Shown here in pieces: positions 46,862 through 56,146 of a stretch of 64,000 nucleotides of DNA. This DNA comes from Caldisericia bacterium (GTDB lineage: Bacteria; Caldisericota; Caldisericia; JAAYUI01). How positions within the stretch are numbered: position 1 is the first letter of the stretch; every line of letters begins with the position of its first letter. The position numbers were made by a program, and so were the translations under genes. A model generated the notes under the pieces. It saw only the letters and a program-made list of their open reading frames with translations. It did not search any database and was not told where the DNA came from. Location: NCBI GenBank assembly GCA_017992475.1, contig JAGOOO010000003.1:62001-126000 (forward strand), read 5' to 3'.

Positions 46862-46890
46862 AAGGGCAGAGGTTTCCCTCTGCCCTTTTT
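46862..46890 (+). terminator. Intrinsic terminator
   Basis: AGGGCAGAGG and CCTCTGCCCT pair around TTTC and end in TTTTT, 16 nt after the thioredoxin-like lipoprotein. Confidence 0.88.
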
Positions 46891-46936
46891 ATTTGGCAAA
46901 TTCAACCTTTTCCCCAAAATTTCGGTATTTATATGT

Positions 46937-49471
46937 ATGGGACGTTTTACAAAAGTGCTGGTTTTTTTGTTGTCTGTCCATATTTTGTTTGGCCAGACGG
47001 TCTTTGTTGCATCCGGAGTTGAAGACGAGGGGCCAAAACCGTGGACACAGTATGCCTCTGACCACATGCACTCATCGAATGCTCTTGGACGATGGGACTT
47101 CAATGCCTATGACAAGGAATCCTGGAAACTTGGCTTGAAGGGTGTCGAGAGCAGGGGAAGAAACCCTGTTGTCGACCAGGGCAGGCTTTTTATCGGGGAC
47201 TCAGACAAAATATACTGCATTGACGTTTTCACCGGGAACATCCTGTGGAGTTTCGAGGTTTCCTCACCGGTCGCAGGGAGCTGTGCCATATTGGGTGACA
47301 CTGTCATTGCACCAATGAACAACAGGCTCCTTGGGCTTTCGACGGCAAACGGGGAGGTCAGGTGGTACAATGGAGACGTTGGGGACAATATTTCATCGCC
47401 AACCGTCTACAAGGACGACCATGGCGGGAAGTGGATGTATTTCACAACTCATGACGGGAAAACTGGCCGGGCCTATAAATACAGTCTGAACACCGGCAAG
47501 CTTGCCTGGAGGATTAAAACAGAGTGGCCGTGCCCGGGGGCAATGGGAGTAAACAGTGATTATGGCTATGTTGGTTGTGCCGCGCACTACAAGGCGAGCG
47601 TGCTGGATGATGGCTCTGGTGGTGTGGTGGACGGTGTGGAAGTGGGCACCCAGGCTTTTTCTGCCACCATGGCGTTTGACAAATACTGCATTTGCACCAT
47701 GTCTGGCGGTGAGATTATCGCACTGCCAAGACCCTACAGCAAAAAAGACCCCAAGATATTTGATACCGGTGGAATGACCTTTGCGCCACCGTGTTCTTTT
47801 GGAGACACGCTGATAATAGGGGATGATGAGGGCAGGCTGGTCAGGTTTAATACAGAAGGAAAAATAATCTGGGACAAAAAGATGCCGGGACCTGTTACTG
47901 ACGGTTGCACGGTCATGGGTGACCATGTGCTTGTTCCTGTTGGTTCAAAGGGGAGCGACACCGCCGGTGTTTATATCATTGATGGCGAAACTGGCGAGCA
48001 GGTCAAAAAGATACCGCTCAAATCATCTTATGTTTTCCAGCCCGTCGTGGCCTGGGACAGGATGTTTGTAGAACATGGCGAGAGCAACAATTACAGAAAC
48101 CGGACACTGAGCTGTTTCGGAAAACCGCCGAGGACATCAGATCAGGAGCCAAAGATCAGGGTCGATGGCGGAAAGATAAATGCCGAGGTTGGCTACAAGG
48201 GTGAGACATCAAGGCAAATAACCATTACCAATGATGGGAAAATTCCTCTCGAACTTGTTCTTCTTGGCGATTCACTCCTCTTCCCGTCCAAGGAAGTACT
48301 TAAGCTTGCGCCAAAAGAAAAAGACACCATCAGAGTCGCAATAAAAGCTGGAAACAGAAGGCCAGGAAAATACAATGGCCAGATGGCAATCAACTACCAG
48401 GACCCGGATTACGGCAAAAGGACGCTTGCGATGGTGACTGCCTCCGTGACTGTCCTGGATAAGCCGCCAGAGCAGAAGGATGAACCTCCAAGTCCACCTG
48501 TTGGCCTGTCGGCCAAATGGATGGTCGACCATGTTGAGCTTTTCTGGTCACCGCCACAGTCAGGAACGGAGCCTTCTGGTTACAACATATTCAGGGCGGA
48601 ACTTGATGGGGATTTCCCAAAGACACCCCTGAACAAAGCGAAAGTGTCTGAAACTTTCTATTCGGATTATGAGGTGAAGCAGGGCCAAGCGTACAGATAC
48701 CGGGTACAGACAGTTGGGAAAAACGGGCTCCTCTCCGACCCTGGCAATGAAGCCACTGTTGAAATACCAGTCAGGCTTGAAAAGGTGGAGAATCTTGTTG
48801 CCAAAATTCAGGGAGGAACAGTAACTCTCACGTGGGAGTCGGAGCAGGAGGTCGAATTCCTCATCGAGAGGAACGGAGAGATGATAGGGAGCACTTTTGA
48901 CAAAGTGTTCACTGACCCTTTCCCGCCCAAAACAAAGCTTTTTTACAAAGTCTTTCCAACCAAAGACGGCAAGATGGGCCCTGAGGCGCTTGCAATCGTT
49001 GATTTAACGCCTGCGCCGGAGCCAGTTCCGGAGCCACCAAAGCCGCCTGAACCGCCACAGCCAAAAAAGGTAGTGATAGTTTTTACTGTTGGCAAGGACA
49101 CTGCAGCAGTCGATGGGAAAGAGCTACCCTGCCAGGGAACACCCTATGTCAAGAGTGGCAGGACAATGGTGCCGTTCAGGTTCCTTGGCGAGTCCATTGG
49201 TGCAGAGGTCTCGTTTGAAAAAGACCCTGCAACTGGCAGGGTAGCGAAAGTGTCATACGCGCTTTCTGGAAAAACAATAACCCTTTCAGTTGACTCCAGG
49301 ATTGCTGTTGTAAACGGAAAAGAGATCACGCTTGATGCGCCACCAGAAATAAAGGACGGCAGGACTTATGTCCCCTTGAGGTTTGTGACCGATGCCTTGG
49401 GTGGTGAAGTTTCCTGGGACGCAAAAACCAGGCAGGCCACAATAACCTATACAAAGCAAGATCAATTGTAA
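46937..49471 (+). CDS. Secreted PQQ-propeller/Ig/FN3 protein with surface module
   Basis: The 844 residues start with a signal peptide and then: a PQQ-type propeller (about 50-400; CIDVFTGNILWSFEV), an Ig-like domain (about 410-515), two fibronectin III-like domains (about 520-690; LFWSPPQSGTEPSGYNIFRA) and a Pro-rich linker with repeated EPP/KPP. The C-terminal copper-amine-oxidase-N-type module (about 715-844) has VPFRFLGESIGAEVSF and VPLRFVTDALGGEVSW. It is a smaller relative of the 1978-residue protein. The Pro-rich spacer suggests display away from the envelope. Its ATG follows directly on the previous terminator, with no strong GGAGG seen. Confidence 0.87.
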   Translation: MGRFTKVLVFLLSVHILFGQTVFVASGVEDEGPKPWTQYASDHMHSSNALGRWDFNAYDKESWKLGLKGVESRGRNPVVDQGRLFIGDSDKIYCIDVFTGNILWSFEVSSPVAGSCAILGDTVIAPMNNRLLGLSTANGEVRWYNGDVGDNISSPTVYKDDHGGKWMYFTTHDGKTGRAYKYSLNTGKLAWRIKTEWPCPGAMGVNSDYGYVGCAAHYKASVLDDGSGGVVDGVEVGTQAFSATMAFDKYCICTMSGGEIIALPRPYSKKDPKIFDTGGMTFAPPCSFGDTLIIGDDEGRLVRFNTEGKIIWDKKMPGPVTDGCTVMGDHVLVPVGSKGSDTAGVYIIDGETGEQVKKIPLKSSYVFQPVVAWDRMFVEHGESNNYRNRTLSCFGKPPRTSDQEPKIRVDGGKINAEVGYKGETSRQITITNDGKIPLELVLLGDSLLFPSKEVLKLAPKEKDTIRVAIKAGNRRPGKYNGQMAINYQDPDYGKRTLAMVTASVTVLDKPPEQKDEPPSPPVGLSAKWMVDHVELFWSPPQSGTEPSGYNIFRAELDGDFPKTPLNKAKVSETFYSDYEVKQGQAYRYRVQTVGKNGLLSDPGNEATVEIPVRLEKVENLVAKIQGGTVTLTWESEQEVEFLIERNGEMIGSTFDKVFTDPFPPKTKLFYKVFPTKDGKMGPEALAIVDLTPAPEPVPEPPKPPEPPQPKKVVIVFTVGKDTAAVDGKELPCQGTPYVKSGRTMVPFRFLGESIGAEVSFEKDPATGRVAKVSYALSGKTITLSVDSRIAVVNGKEITLDAPPEIKDGRTYVPLRFVTDALGGEVSWDAKTRQATITYTKQDQL

Positions 49472-49599
49472 ACAATTTGTAAACGATTTTGTCTCCAGTT
49501 TAGGTTGTCTTTGAGAGATAAAACCCGGACTCAATTGTATTTTTTCAATTTATTGCCAGTCTATTGACCCTTCCCTCAAATTGGGGTTGAATATCAGGC

Positions 49600-50706
49600 A
49601 TGAGGAAAGAAAAGGCCTGTGGCCTTTTTCTGGTCCTTTCTATTTTTTCTGCCTGTTGCTGCCCGGTTGGCAATAGTGCTGGGGCAGTCAGTATTTCTCT
49701 GTTTAGCATCAAGGGTGCTCTCTCCAGTGCAAACTCCGCTTCAATCTGTTCTTTTGAAATTGCCTATCCGGTCAGGACCACCACGAATGCCTCTGAAATT
49801 GAAATCAGGAACGTTCTGGAAGACAAGACGGAGAGGGTTGGTTTTGGTGAATCTTTTTGCTCCAATCCTGCACTTTCTGGCAGCAGGCTAGCATTTCAGG
49901 CAAATTCGGGCGGTTCACCAAAGATAGTCCTCTTTGACAGAACCACAACCAGCCTTCTGGTTGTTTCGGAGGCCGGCGAATCGTCCTATTCCCCTGTAAT
50001 GAAGGGTAATCATCTTTGCTGGACATTCACAAAAAAGAGTGAGATTGGCCAGGGGATAAGGCTCTTTGGCCTTTCAGACGGGAAGAGCGTTGTGCTGAAA
50101 AATTCTGATCAATCAAGGATTATGTCGGGACCTGTCATAAATAGCCTTGGTGTCTTCTGGTCGCAGTTTTTTGAAAACGGTTTTGCCGTTTTCAAATATG
50201 ATTTTTTGACATCCACAACCCAGCCACTGTGCAAAAGTTCTTCGGTCATTTCAGGCCTTTCGGCAGATGGCAACATTCTTGCCTATTCCAAAAGACCCCA
50301 AAACGGTTTTCCTGTGACAGGGTGCATTGATGGGACAGGAAAAGTGGTTGTTCTTGATGATGTCTGGAGTGATAAATCTGACCCTTCCGTTTCCGGGACA
50401 TGCGTTGTCTGGTCTGTGAAAAAAGATGGTGCCTCTGAGATAAAAGTCTGGAATGGGTCAACAAATATACTGGCGAATGTAAAATCTGCGCAATGCACTC
50501 CGTGTGTTTCTGAAGGGAATGTGGTCTGGCATGACCAGAGCGGTGATGGCGGGTCAGACATATTTGGTGCCGAAATTAGCGGTGGTGGCGTATTCAGGGT
50601 CACATCTGGTGGTGGAAACAAGGTTTTGCCGAGAATCTCGGGCCAGGTGTGCATCTGGCTTGGAGGGACCGACGAAGGTTTTGACGGGGCGATCATAACC
50701 CCATGA
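49600..50706 (+). CDS. Exported TolB-like beta-propeller protein
   Basis: The 368-residue precursor has a signal sequence ending FSACCC, which may be a relaxed lipobox. Its blades follow the TolB pattern, with repeated LCWTF, VFWSQF, CVVWSVKKDGASEIKVWN and VVWHDQSGDGGSDIFGA. It is related in plan to the propeller at 13827-15161 that leads the Cys-rich operon. It is separated by 128 nt from the preceding gene and has its own bidirectional terminator. Ligand unknown. Confidence 0.8.
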   Translation: MRKEKACGLFLVLSIFSACCCPVGNSAGAVSISLFSIKGALSSANSASICSFEIAYPVRTTTNASEIEIRNVLEDKTERVGFGESFCSNPALSGSRLAFQANSGGSPKIVLFDRTTTSLLVVSEAGESSYSPVMKGNHLCWTFTKKSEIGQGIRLFGLSDGKSVVLKNSDQSRIMSGPVINSLGVFWSQFFENGFAVFKYDFLTSTTQPLCKSSSVISGLSADGNILAYSKRPQNGFPVTGCIDGTGKVVVLDDVWSDKSDPSVSGTCVVWSVKKDGASEIKVWNGSTNILANVKSAQCTPCVSEGNVVWHDQSGDGGSDIFGAEISGGGVFRVTSGGGNKVLPRISGQVCIWLGGTDEGFDGAIITP

Positions 50707-50710
50707 AATT

Positions 50711-50742
50711 AAAAAAGGCCGTGCCTTATGGCACGGCCTTTT
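50711..50742. terminator. Bidirectional intrinsic terminator
   Basis: AAAAGGCCGTGCC and GGCACGGCCTTTT form a 13-bp stem around TTAT between two convergent genes; A- and T-runs flank it on both strands. Confidence 0.9.
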
Positions 50743-50757
50743 GACAGCTTCAGTCTG

Positions 50758-51861
50758 TCACTTTCTTGGTTTTGCAACAACAACCATTGGCAATTCCCTG
50801 CATGCTTCCGATTTTGCCTGGCCGTCAAACCACAGGAACGATGAGCAGCCACCATCAAGATTGAAAGCGTTTTTGACTCCAAGCTGTATCAGCACTGCAG
50901 ATTCTTCCTGAATTTTTATCTCGTCTGTGAAAACCACAAAATAGACTTTTCCGGGACTTGTTCCAAATGCCGACCTTTTTGCTTCGTAGGAAAGGGCCGC
51001 TCCATTTGTGTGTTTGTCTGCCGCCAGGTCCCAATATGGCTTGCCGTCCCTGACCACAGTTGGCGAACCACCGAATATGAACCTGCATTCTTTCCACTTT
51101 CCAAGATCGACCTCGTTTCCCTTTTCGGCTTTCCAGTAGATGTTTATGTGGAGGCCTTTTTTGATGTATCCTTTGGGCCACCTTTTTGCATCACACCTTT
51201 CCCTGTTTTTGCCGGTGTATACGAGGACATACCCGTCTTTGGGGATGGCAACAGGGCCTGTCTTGACGCTTGTTACAACACCCTTTTCAAGGGTGACGCA
51301 GATTGAAGGGTAAGTTGTTGGCGTTTTTGATCCCCATTCGGAAGTGTAGATTGTTGTGGAGCTTGCAGATGGGGGCTGGTTCAATCCGCTTACGTAGACG
51401 TCTTTCAGGGACGGCGGAAGTAGGTTTTCTTTCACCTTTCCCATCATGGAGAACCTGAGCCTACCAAAGAGCCATTCACCCTTTGTTGTCACGCAGAAAT
51501 TGGAGCCCATGTTTGCTATCCTGACAGGCTTGCCATCTTTGACGTAGTGTGAATCAAAAAGGTAGTTTGACCATCCACCGGACTCGTTGTGGTAGGGGCC
51601 GTTCATTGCGGCAATCGCACCTTCGTACTGTGCGATTTTCACCGGGTCATCCCTGACAAACAGTCTTTGTTTTGCAAGGCCGAAATACAGGTCAACAGGA
51701 GAGGTTGCTCCATCAATGACAACATATTTGACATTATAAGACTTGTTCCCGACAGTCACTGTTTTCTCGATGTAGTTGAAATTGGAGGGGGCGGAGGCCA
51801 GGCTGGCCTGGGACGATGCAACAAGTATCACTGCAGCAAGGAGGCACAAGGTTTTTTTCAT
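50758..51861 (-). CDS. Secreted phosphodiester glycosidase-like (NAGPA domain) protein
   Basis: The 367-residue protein from MKKTLCLLAAVILVAS has a Sec signal. The frame extends 22 codons upstream, but this ATG gives a normal signal peptide with AGGA 7 nt before it. The NAGPA-type domain shows AAMNGPYHNE near residue 85, a central VLVYTG, and AFNLDGGCSSFLWFDGQ at the end, where family members have NLDGGGS. Family enzymes remove GlcNAc from phosphodiesters or act on cell-wall or exopolysaccharide material. Activity is not proven here. It is convergent with the TolB-like gene. Confidence 0.85.
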   Translation of the reverse strand: MKKTLCLLAAVILVASSQASLASAPSNFNYIEKTVTVGNKSYNVKYVVIDGATSPVDLYFGLAKQRLFVRDDPVKIAQYEGAIAAMNGPYHNESGGWSNYLFDSHYVKDGKPVRIANMGSNFCVTTKGEWLFGRLRFSMMGKVKENLLPPSLKDVYVSGLNQPPSASSTTIYTSEWGSKTPTTYPSICVTLEKGVVTSVKTGPVAIPKDGYVLVYTGKNRERCDAKRWPKGYIKKGLHINIYWKAEKGNEVDLGKWKECRFIFGGSPTVVRDGKPYWDLAADKHTNGAALSYEAKRSAFGTSPGKVYFVVFTDEIKIQEESAVLIQLGVKNAFNLDGGCSSFLWFDGQAKSEACRELPMVVVAKPRK

Positions 51862-52091
51862 GTCATTTTCCTTCATTTTCGTATGTTTGGGCCAGCTGCA
51901 CAAAGTTTCTTCCCTTGTGCCATCCACCCGTATTTATGGATTATTCTACCAATTTTGCTCCATCTGGCAACAACGCCAGAGAACCATTGGACACAAGGAA
52001 AAACCATACTGGTGGCAATTCCAAAAAATTGCCTTTCCTGAATTTTTGTGATTCGGCAGAAACAAATTTCGGTGCAGGTGATGATGGATTG

Positions 52092-53414
52092 CTATTGCGG
52101 GGAATCCAGGAGCCCGATGAAAATCATGTTTTGCAAGGACTGGTCGGATTTGAATATCATGTAAGGGCATGTTCCGCCATAGGGCTTTGCGAAAATGTAG
52201 ATGTTTTTCCCGTTGTCGGCAATCGATAGGTCCGAGAATTTTTCAAAACCAGAATTGGTGATGGGGACTCTTTGCTTGTAGCCTATGTCGCCATTTATTG
52301 GTGTTTCACAAAAGAAATTTGATGGCTCTATCCTGAACCTTTTCCGGTTTTTCCTGTCAAAAACCAGATAAAAGGTATCTCCATCAGACTCCTGGTATCT
52401 TACGCTAAAAAAGAAGTTGCCCCAGAAAGCTGCGCCGGAGTTTTTTGAGAGAGGAGTCTTCATGTCTTCTACGTCAACGCCAATCTCAGGATTGATTATC
52501 CTCACGTCGCCGTTCTTGGAGATGACATCGAGAGTGACGTTTTTTTGGGTTATGCGCCCCATTTTGTACTGCACCTGGGTGACGCCATTTTTCGGCATGG
52601 CGGGATGAGGGTCTTTTTCTTTTGGCCCAAGCTCGAAATGTGCCTCTATGCTTCCGTTGAACACCATAATTGATGGCAAGAATCCCTCTTTTCTTATTAC
52701 CACAAGGTGTTCCTTCGAGATTTTGGAAAGTTCGGCGTTTGTAATATTTAGTGGTGTTGTGCCGATGACTTTTGCATCCGAAATGATTTTGCCACCTTCA
52801 AAACCGAAATGGAGCACTTCGGCACCCTGGGGGCTTGAGGTTATAGAACAAACAGTGTCTGGGAAGTACCTTGTTTTTGCCTTCAGGACACGCGCTCTCA
52901 GTTTGACCTCCACTATGTCAAACGTGTCTAGAAGGTCATGGAAATATTCGTGCTTTATCCTCAGTGAAATCCTGCCCTCTGGCCGATATATCGTGAGTGG
53001 CGTTTTGCCCAGAAGTTTGCCATTCTCCCATATTTCGCTGCCTTCAGGCGAGTACGCGAGGTGCACCTGATAGAGCTTGTTTAGCGTCGCTCTTACGAAG
53101 CCCCTGTCCCCACTGTACTGTGTTGCCGAGAACCTGTAGGTTTCGTAGCCATCAAGCTCGAGCGTAACAGATGAAACTTTTGAAACCTCGATTACTTTTG
53201 GGGTGAACCCGTAGAATGTGCCATCAACATATATTGAAGCCTCTGGTGGGATGGTTTCCACCGAGAACTCGATTTTGGGGACCGGCAGGGACATGCACGA
53301 AGAGAGCGTGCACAAAAACACAAACACTGTGGCAAAATATAGGCCCTGTCGCAACGCAATCTTCATTGATGAACCCAAGTTACCATTCGAAGGACCACTT
53401 TTCAAGGTAACCAT
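52092..53414 (-). CDS. PEGA-domain lipoprotein
   Basis: The protein has a lipobox LSSC and then PEGA-type units: PPEASIYVDGTFYGFTPKVIEV, PEGSEIWENGKLLGKTPLTI and SPQGAEVLHFGFEGGK..GTTPL. The C-terminal ~170 residues are beta-rich and unrecognised. Two starts are possible: ATG 53414 with AAGGTAGGAA upstream (signal of 39 residues), or ATG 53366 (MKIALRQGLYF) with an ordinary short lipoprotein signal but no ribosome site. I report the longer. PEGA proteins are usually surface or envelope attached. It is divergent from purF across 74 nt. The 230-nt gap 51862-52091 below it shows nothing recognisable. Confidence 0.8.
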   Translation of the reverse strand: MVTLKSGPSNGNLGSSMKIALRQGLYFATVFVFLCTLSSCMSLPVPKIEFSVETIPPEASIYVDGTFYGFTPKVIEVSKVSSVTLELDGYETYRFSATQYSGDRGFVRATLNKLYQVHLAYSPEGSEIWENGKLLGKTPLTIYRPEGRISLRIKHEYFHDLLDTFDIVEVKLRARVLKAKTRYFPDTVCSITSSPQGAEVLHFGFEGGKIISDAKVIGTTPLNITNAELSKISKEHLVVIRKEGFLPSIMVFNGSIEAHFELGPKEKDPHPAMPKNGVTQVQYKMGRITQKNVTLDVISKNGDVRIINPEIGVDVEDMKTPLSKNSGAAFWGNFFFSVRYQESDGDTFYLVFDRKNRKRFRIEPSNFFCETPINGDIGYKQRVPITNSGFEKFSDLSIADNGKNIYIFAKPYGGTCPYMIFKSDQSLQNMIFIGLLDSPQ

Positions 53415-53488
53415 TTCCTACCTTTTTGTTTACTAGCTGACCTTGACTTAAAAGCAGGTTGTGAGAAATTTTACTTGGAGGTGCGTGA

Positions 53489-54892
53489 ATGCACGAAGAG
53501 TGTGGAGTATTTGCAGTTGCGGGTCATCCTGATGCTGCCTATCTGACCTATGTTGGTTTGCTTGCCTTGCAGCACAGGGGCCAGGAAGCTGCTGGAATGG
53601 TCACTTTCAGGGAACCAGATGTTTTCACATGCCACAAAGACCTTGGGTTGGTCGTGGACGTTTTCTCGAAGGGTGCCGTTGCCGACCTCTCAGGGAAGTA
53701 TGCACTTGGCCATGTAAGGTATTCCACAAAAGGCTCCAACACCCGCGAAAATGCCCAGCCCCATAAGGCCGGACACCTCTGGGTAGCATCAAATGGTGAT
53801 GTGGTCAATTACACATCCCAACGCATTTTCCTGGAACAAAACGACATCACCTTCCTCTCGACAAACGACGGAGAGCTCCTTGCAAAATCAATCCTTTTCA
53901 ACAGTCAGCGCAAGGGTGGGCTTGTCCCGGGCATTCTCCAGCTCATGAACCATGTCCACGGCACATACTCGGCTGGTTTGCTCACCAGCAACAAGGTGAT
54001 GGCATTCAGGGACCCGGCCGGAATAAGGCCACTTGTCCTTGGCCAAAAAGACGGATGTGGTGTGCTTTCATCCGAAACCTGTGCGCTTGATGCAATAGGT
54101 GCAAAATATATAAGGGAAGTCGCCCCCGGAGAGATTGTAGACCTGGAAACGCTTGCGACCCTTGGCACATCAAAAAACGCAATGAATCCTGGAAGAATAT
54201 GCATCTTTGAGTACATCTATTTTGCACGTCCAGACTCCAGAATAAGAAACAACCTGCTCTGGCAGGCAAGGTACGAGATGGGGCGCCAGCTTGCCATCGA
54301 GGACCCGGAAAAAAACTCTGATATAGTCATGCCTGTTCCTGAAACAGGAAACCCGTGTGCCGCAGGCTTTGCCGCACAGTCAGGACTTCCGTTGATACCA
54401 GCCATTGTAAAAAACCACTATGTTGGCAGGACATTCATCAAGCCGGAGCAGTCCCAGCGCATGGAAGCAGTCAGGATAAAGCTGAATGTGATGAGGGACC
54501 TTGTACAGGGCAAAAACGTCATGGTGATGGAAGATTCGATAGTTAGGGGAACAACAACCAAGATACTGGTCCAGAAACTAAAAGATGCTGGGGCAAAAAG
54601 GGTTTCTCTGGCAATATCCTCACCGCCAATTAAATTCCCGTGCTTTTATGGCATTGATACAGGAGTTAGAAAAGACCTTATTGCCGCAGACCTGACCGTT
54701 GACCAGGTCAGGGAGTATATAGGAGCTGACCAGCTTTATTACCTCTCGCTGCCTGGCCTTTTAAAAGCCTGCAAGGGTGAACTTCCGCAGTTTTGCACTG
54801 CATGTCTCAATGGTGATTATCCAATTCCGGTCAATGAAGATGGTTCGCTCCCCGGAAAGGCCGAGTGGGAAAATGGCAGGCAGGGCGTTTAA
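53489..54892 (+). CDS. purF: Amidophosphoribosyltransferase, Fe-S type
   Basis: PurF makes phosphoribosylamine from PRPP and glutamine, the first committed purine step. The 467 residues start MHEECGVFAV, so a short 4-residue leader must be removed to expose the nucleophile Cys. LLALQHRGQEAAGM belongs to the glutaminase domain, and VMVMEDSIVRGTTT is the PRPP loop. Cys in GRICIFEYIYF, KFPCFYG and QFCTAC match the four ligands of the [4Fe-4S] cluster of the Bacillus-type enzyme. It lies 45 kb from the other pur genes with its own GGAGG site. TTGACT at 53443 has no clear -10 partner. Confidence 0.97.
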   Translation: MHEECGVFAVAGHPDAAYLTYVGLLALQHRGQEAAGMVTFREPDVFTCHKDLGLVVDVFSKGAVADLSGKYALGHVRYSTKGSNTRENAQPHKAGHLWVASNGDVVNYTSQRIFLEQNDITFLSTNDGELLAKSILFNSQRKGGLVPGILQLMNHVHGTYSAGLLTSNKVMAFRDPAGIRPLVLGQKDGCGVLSSETCALDAIGAKYIREVAPGEIVDLETLATLGTSKNAMNPGRICIFEYIYFARPDSRIRNNLLWQARYEMGRQLAIEDPEKNSDIVMPVPETGNPCAAGFAAQSGLPLIPAIVKNHYVGRTFIKPEQSQRMEAVRIKLNVMRDLVQGKNVMVMEDSIVRGTTTKILVQKLKDAGAKRVSLAISSPPIKFPCFYGIDTGVRKDLIAADLTVDQVREYIGADQLYYLSLPGLLKACKGELPQFCTACLNGDYPIPVNEDGSLPGKAEWENGRQGV

Positions 54893-55873
54893 CTAGCGGA
54901 ACTCCAGACTGAATATTGCGCAATCCTTTGATTGTATTTCTATTGTCAGGGTGTGATTGGCTGGTGGAAGGTTTTTGAGGACGTTGTAGATTTTTCCGTC
55001 TGAAATTGTTACTCTGCCTTGCTTCATGTCGGAGCCGTAATAATTTTTATCGGGCAACAGGCCATCAACCCATACCTGTACAGGAAAAGACTTGTCAGAT
55101 TGTGATTTTGCGAACATATAAACCTCTTTGCCAGCAAAGGATATGGAGAGCCTCCCTGTCTTGTCGTCGCTGTGCCAGGCCATTTCTGGGCCAAAGTACC
55201 ATTTTCCTTCGAGATATGGTGTAAATTCCGTGTAGGACCTTGGATCAGTAAACTCGTAGACGCGCTCTATTTCGGTCCCTTTGCAATTCCCAATCCTCCC
55301 GTCTAGATAGCCGCATTTTACGATCCTTGAAGGAGTGAATGGCATTTCATTTGCAGTTTTTGAAATGGCCCTGAAACTGTTTCCAAGGAGTTTTTCCAGC
55401 GTGGACTGACCAAGAAACTCTCTCGTGGAATTTTTGATTTCTCCATCAATAACCAGTGACGTGTACCCATATTTTATGGCACCAAAGGCCGCCCAGATTG
55501 TATAGTCCATGTCAAAGACGACGGGGTTTTTCGGCTTAAGTTCGCTCACCTGACGTGAAAGCTCATTACCAATCTTCAGGAATTCATATTCCGGAGAGCA
55601 GATGTACACAGTTCTGAAGCCCTGTTTTTCGAGTTCAGGTTCCATCTTGTCGAGGTATGTTGCCGCTTCTTTTGATGCGATTGATGTTGGCGTAATGAAA
55701 TGTATTATTAATCGACCTTTTTTTGGTTCTTCGGTCACTGCTGATATTTTCTGGAAGGCCGCATCCAGGGCTTTTTGCGAAGCTCCAATCTCTTCGGACT
55801 TCTTTCCTCCAGAACATGAAAGAATACCAGTGCATAGAACAAAAATAGTCAATGCCGACCCAAATCTTCCCAT
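54893..55873 (-). CDS. Lipoprotein with Cys-less thioredoxin-like fold and DipZ-type C-terminal domain
   Basis: From MGRFGSALTIFVL the 326-residue precursor has lipobox ILSC (Cys 20); upstream in-frame ATGs (to 55930) give no better signal and none has a ribosome site. The next ~150 residues read like a TlpA/AhpC-type thioredoxin fold (RLIIHFITPTSIASKEAATYL), but the CxxC position is S-I-A-S. The last ~120 residues (LEGKWYFGPEMAW; VYMFAKSQ; VQVWVDG; LPPANHTLTIEI) match the domain found after thioredoxin in DipZ-like proteins. So it is probably a non-redox binding protein. Its stop abuts that of convergent purF without a gap. Confidence 0.72.
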   Translation of the reverse strand: MGRFGSALTIFVLCTGILSCSGGKKSEEIGASQKALDAAFQKISAVTEEPKKGRLIIHFITPTSIASKEAATYLDKMEPELEKQGFRTVYICSPEYEFLKIGNELSRQVSELKPKNPVVFDMDYTIWAAFGAIKYGYTSLVIDGEIKNSTREFLGQSTLEKLLGNSFRAISKTANEMPFTPSRIVKCGYLDGRIGNCKGTEIERVYEFTDPRSYTEFTPYLEGKWYFGPEMAWHSDDKTGRLSISFAGKEVYMFAKSQSDKSFPVQVWVDGLLPDKNYYGSDMKQGRVTISDGKIYNVLKNLPPANHTLTIEIQSKDCAIFSLEFR

Positions 55874-56146
55874 GTTTCTAACTATACCACAGTATGCCAT
55901 TTCATGCCATTTATACATCCATATTGACATAGCTGTCAGGTTTGCCTGAAGAAAGATAGATTGCCTGGAGGTTAACCTGCCAGTGATGAAATGTTGTTGG
56001 GAACAATATTTATTTGTACATAGAAAAATTTTTCTGGGCTGGTTTTTCTTTTTAATTCGGAAAGAACCGACAGGCTAGTCCTAATTGGTATTTTGAATAT
56101 GGGGTGTTTTATTGCAAAATCGAGGTTCAAAACTAGAATAGCAGGC

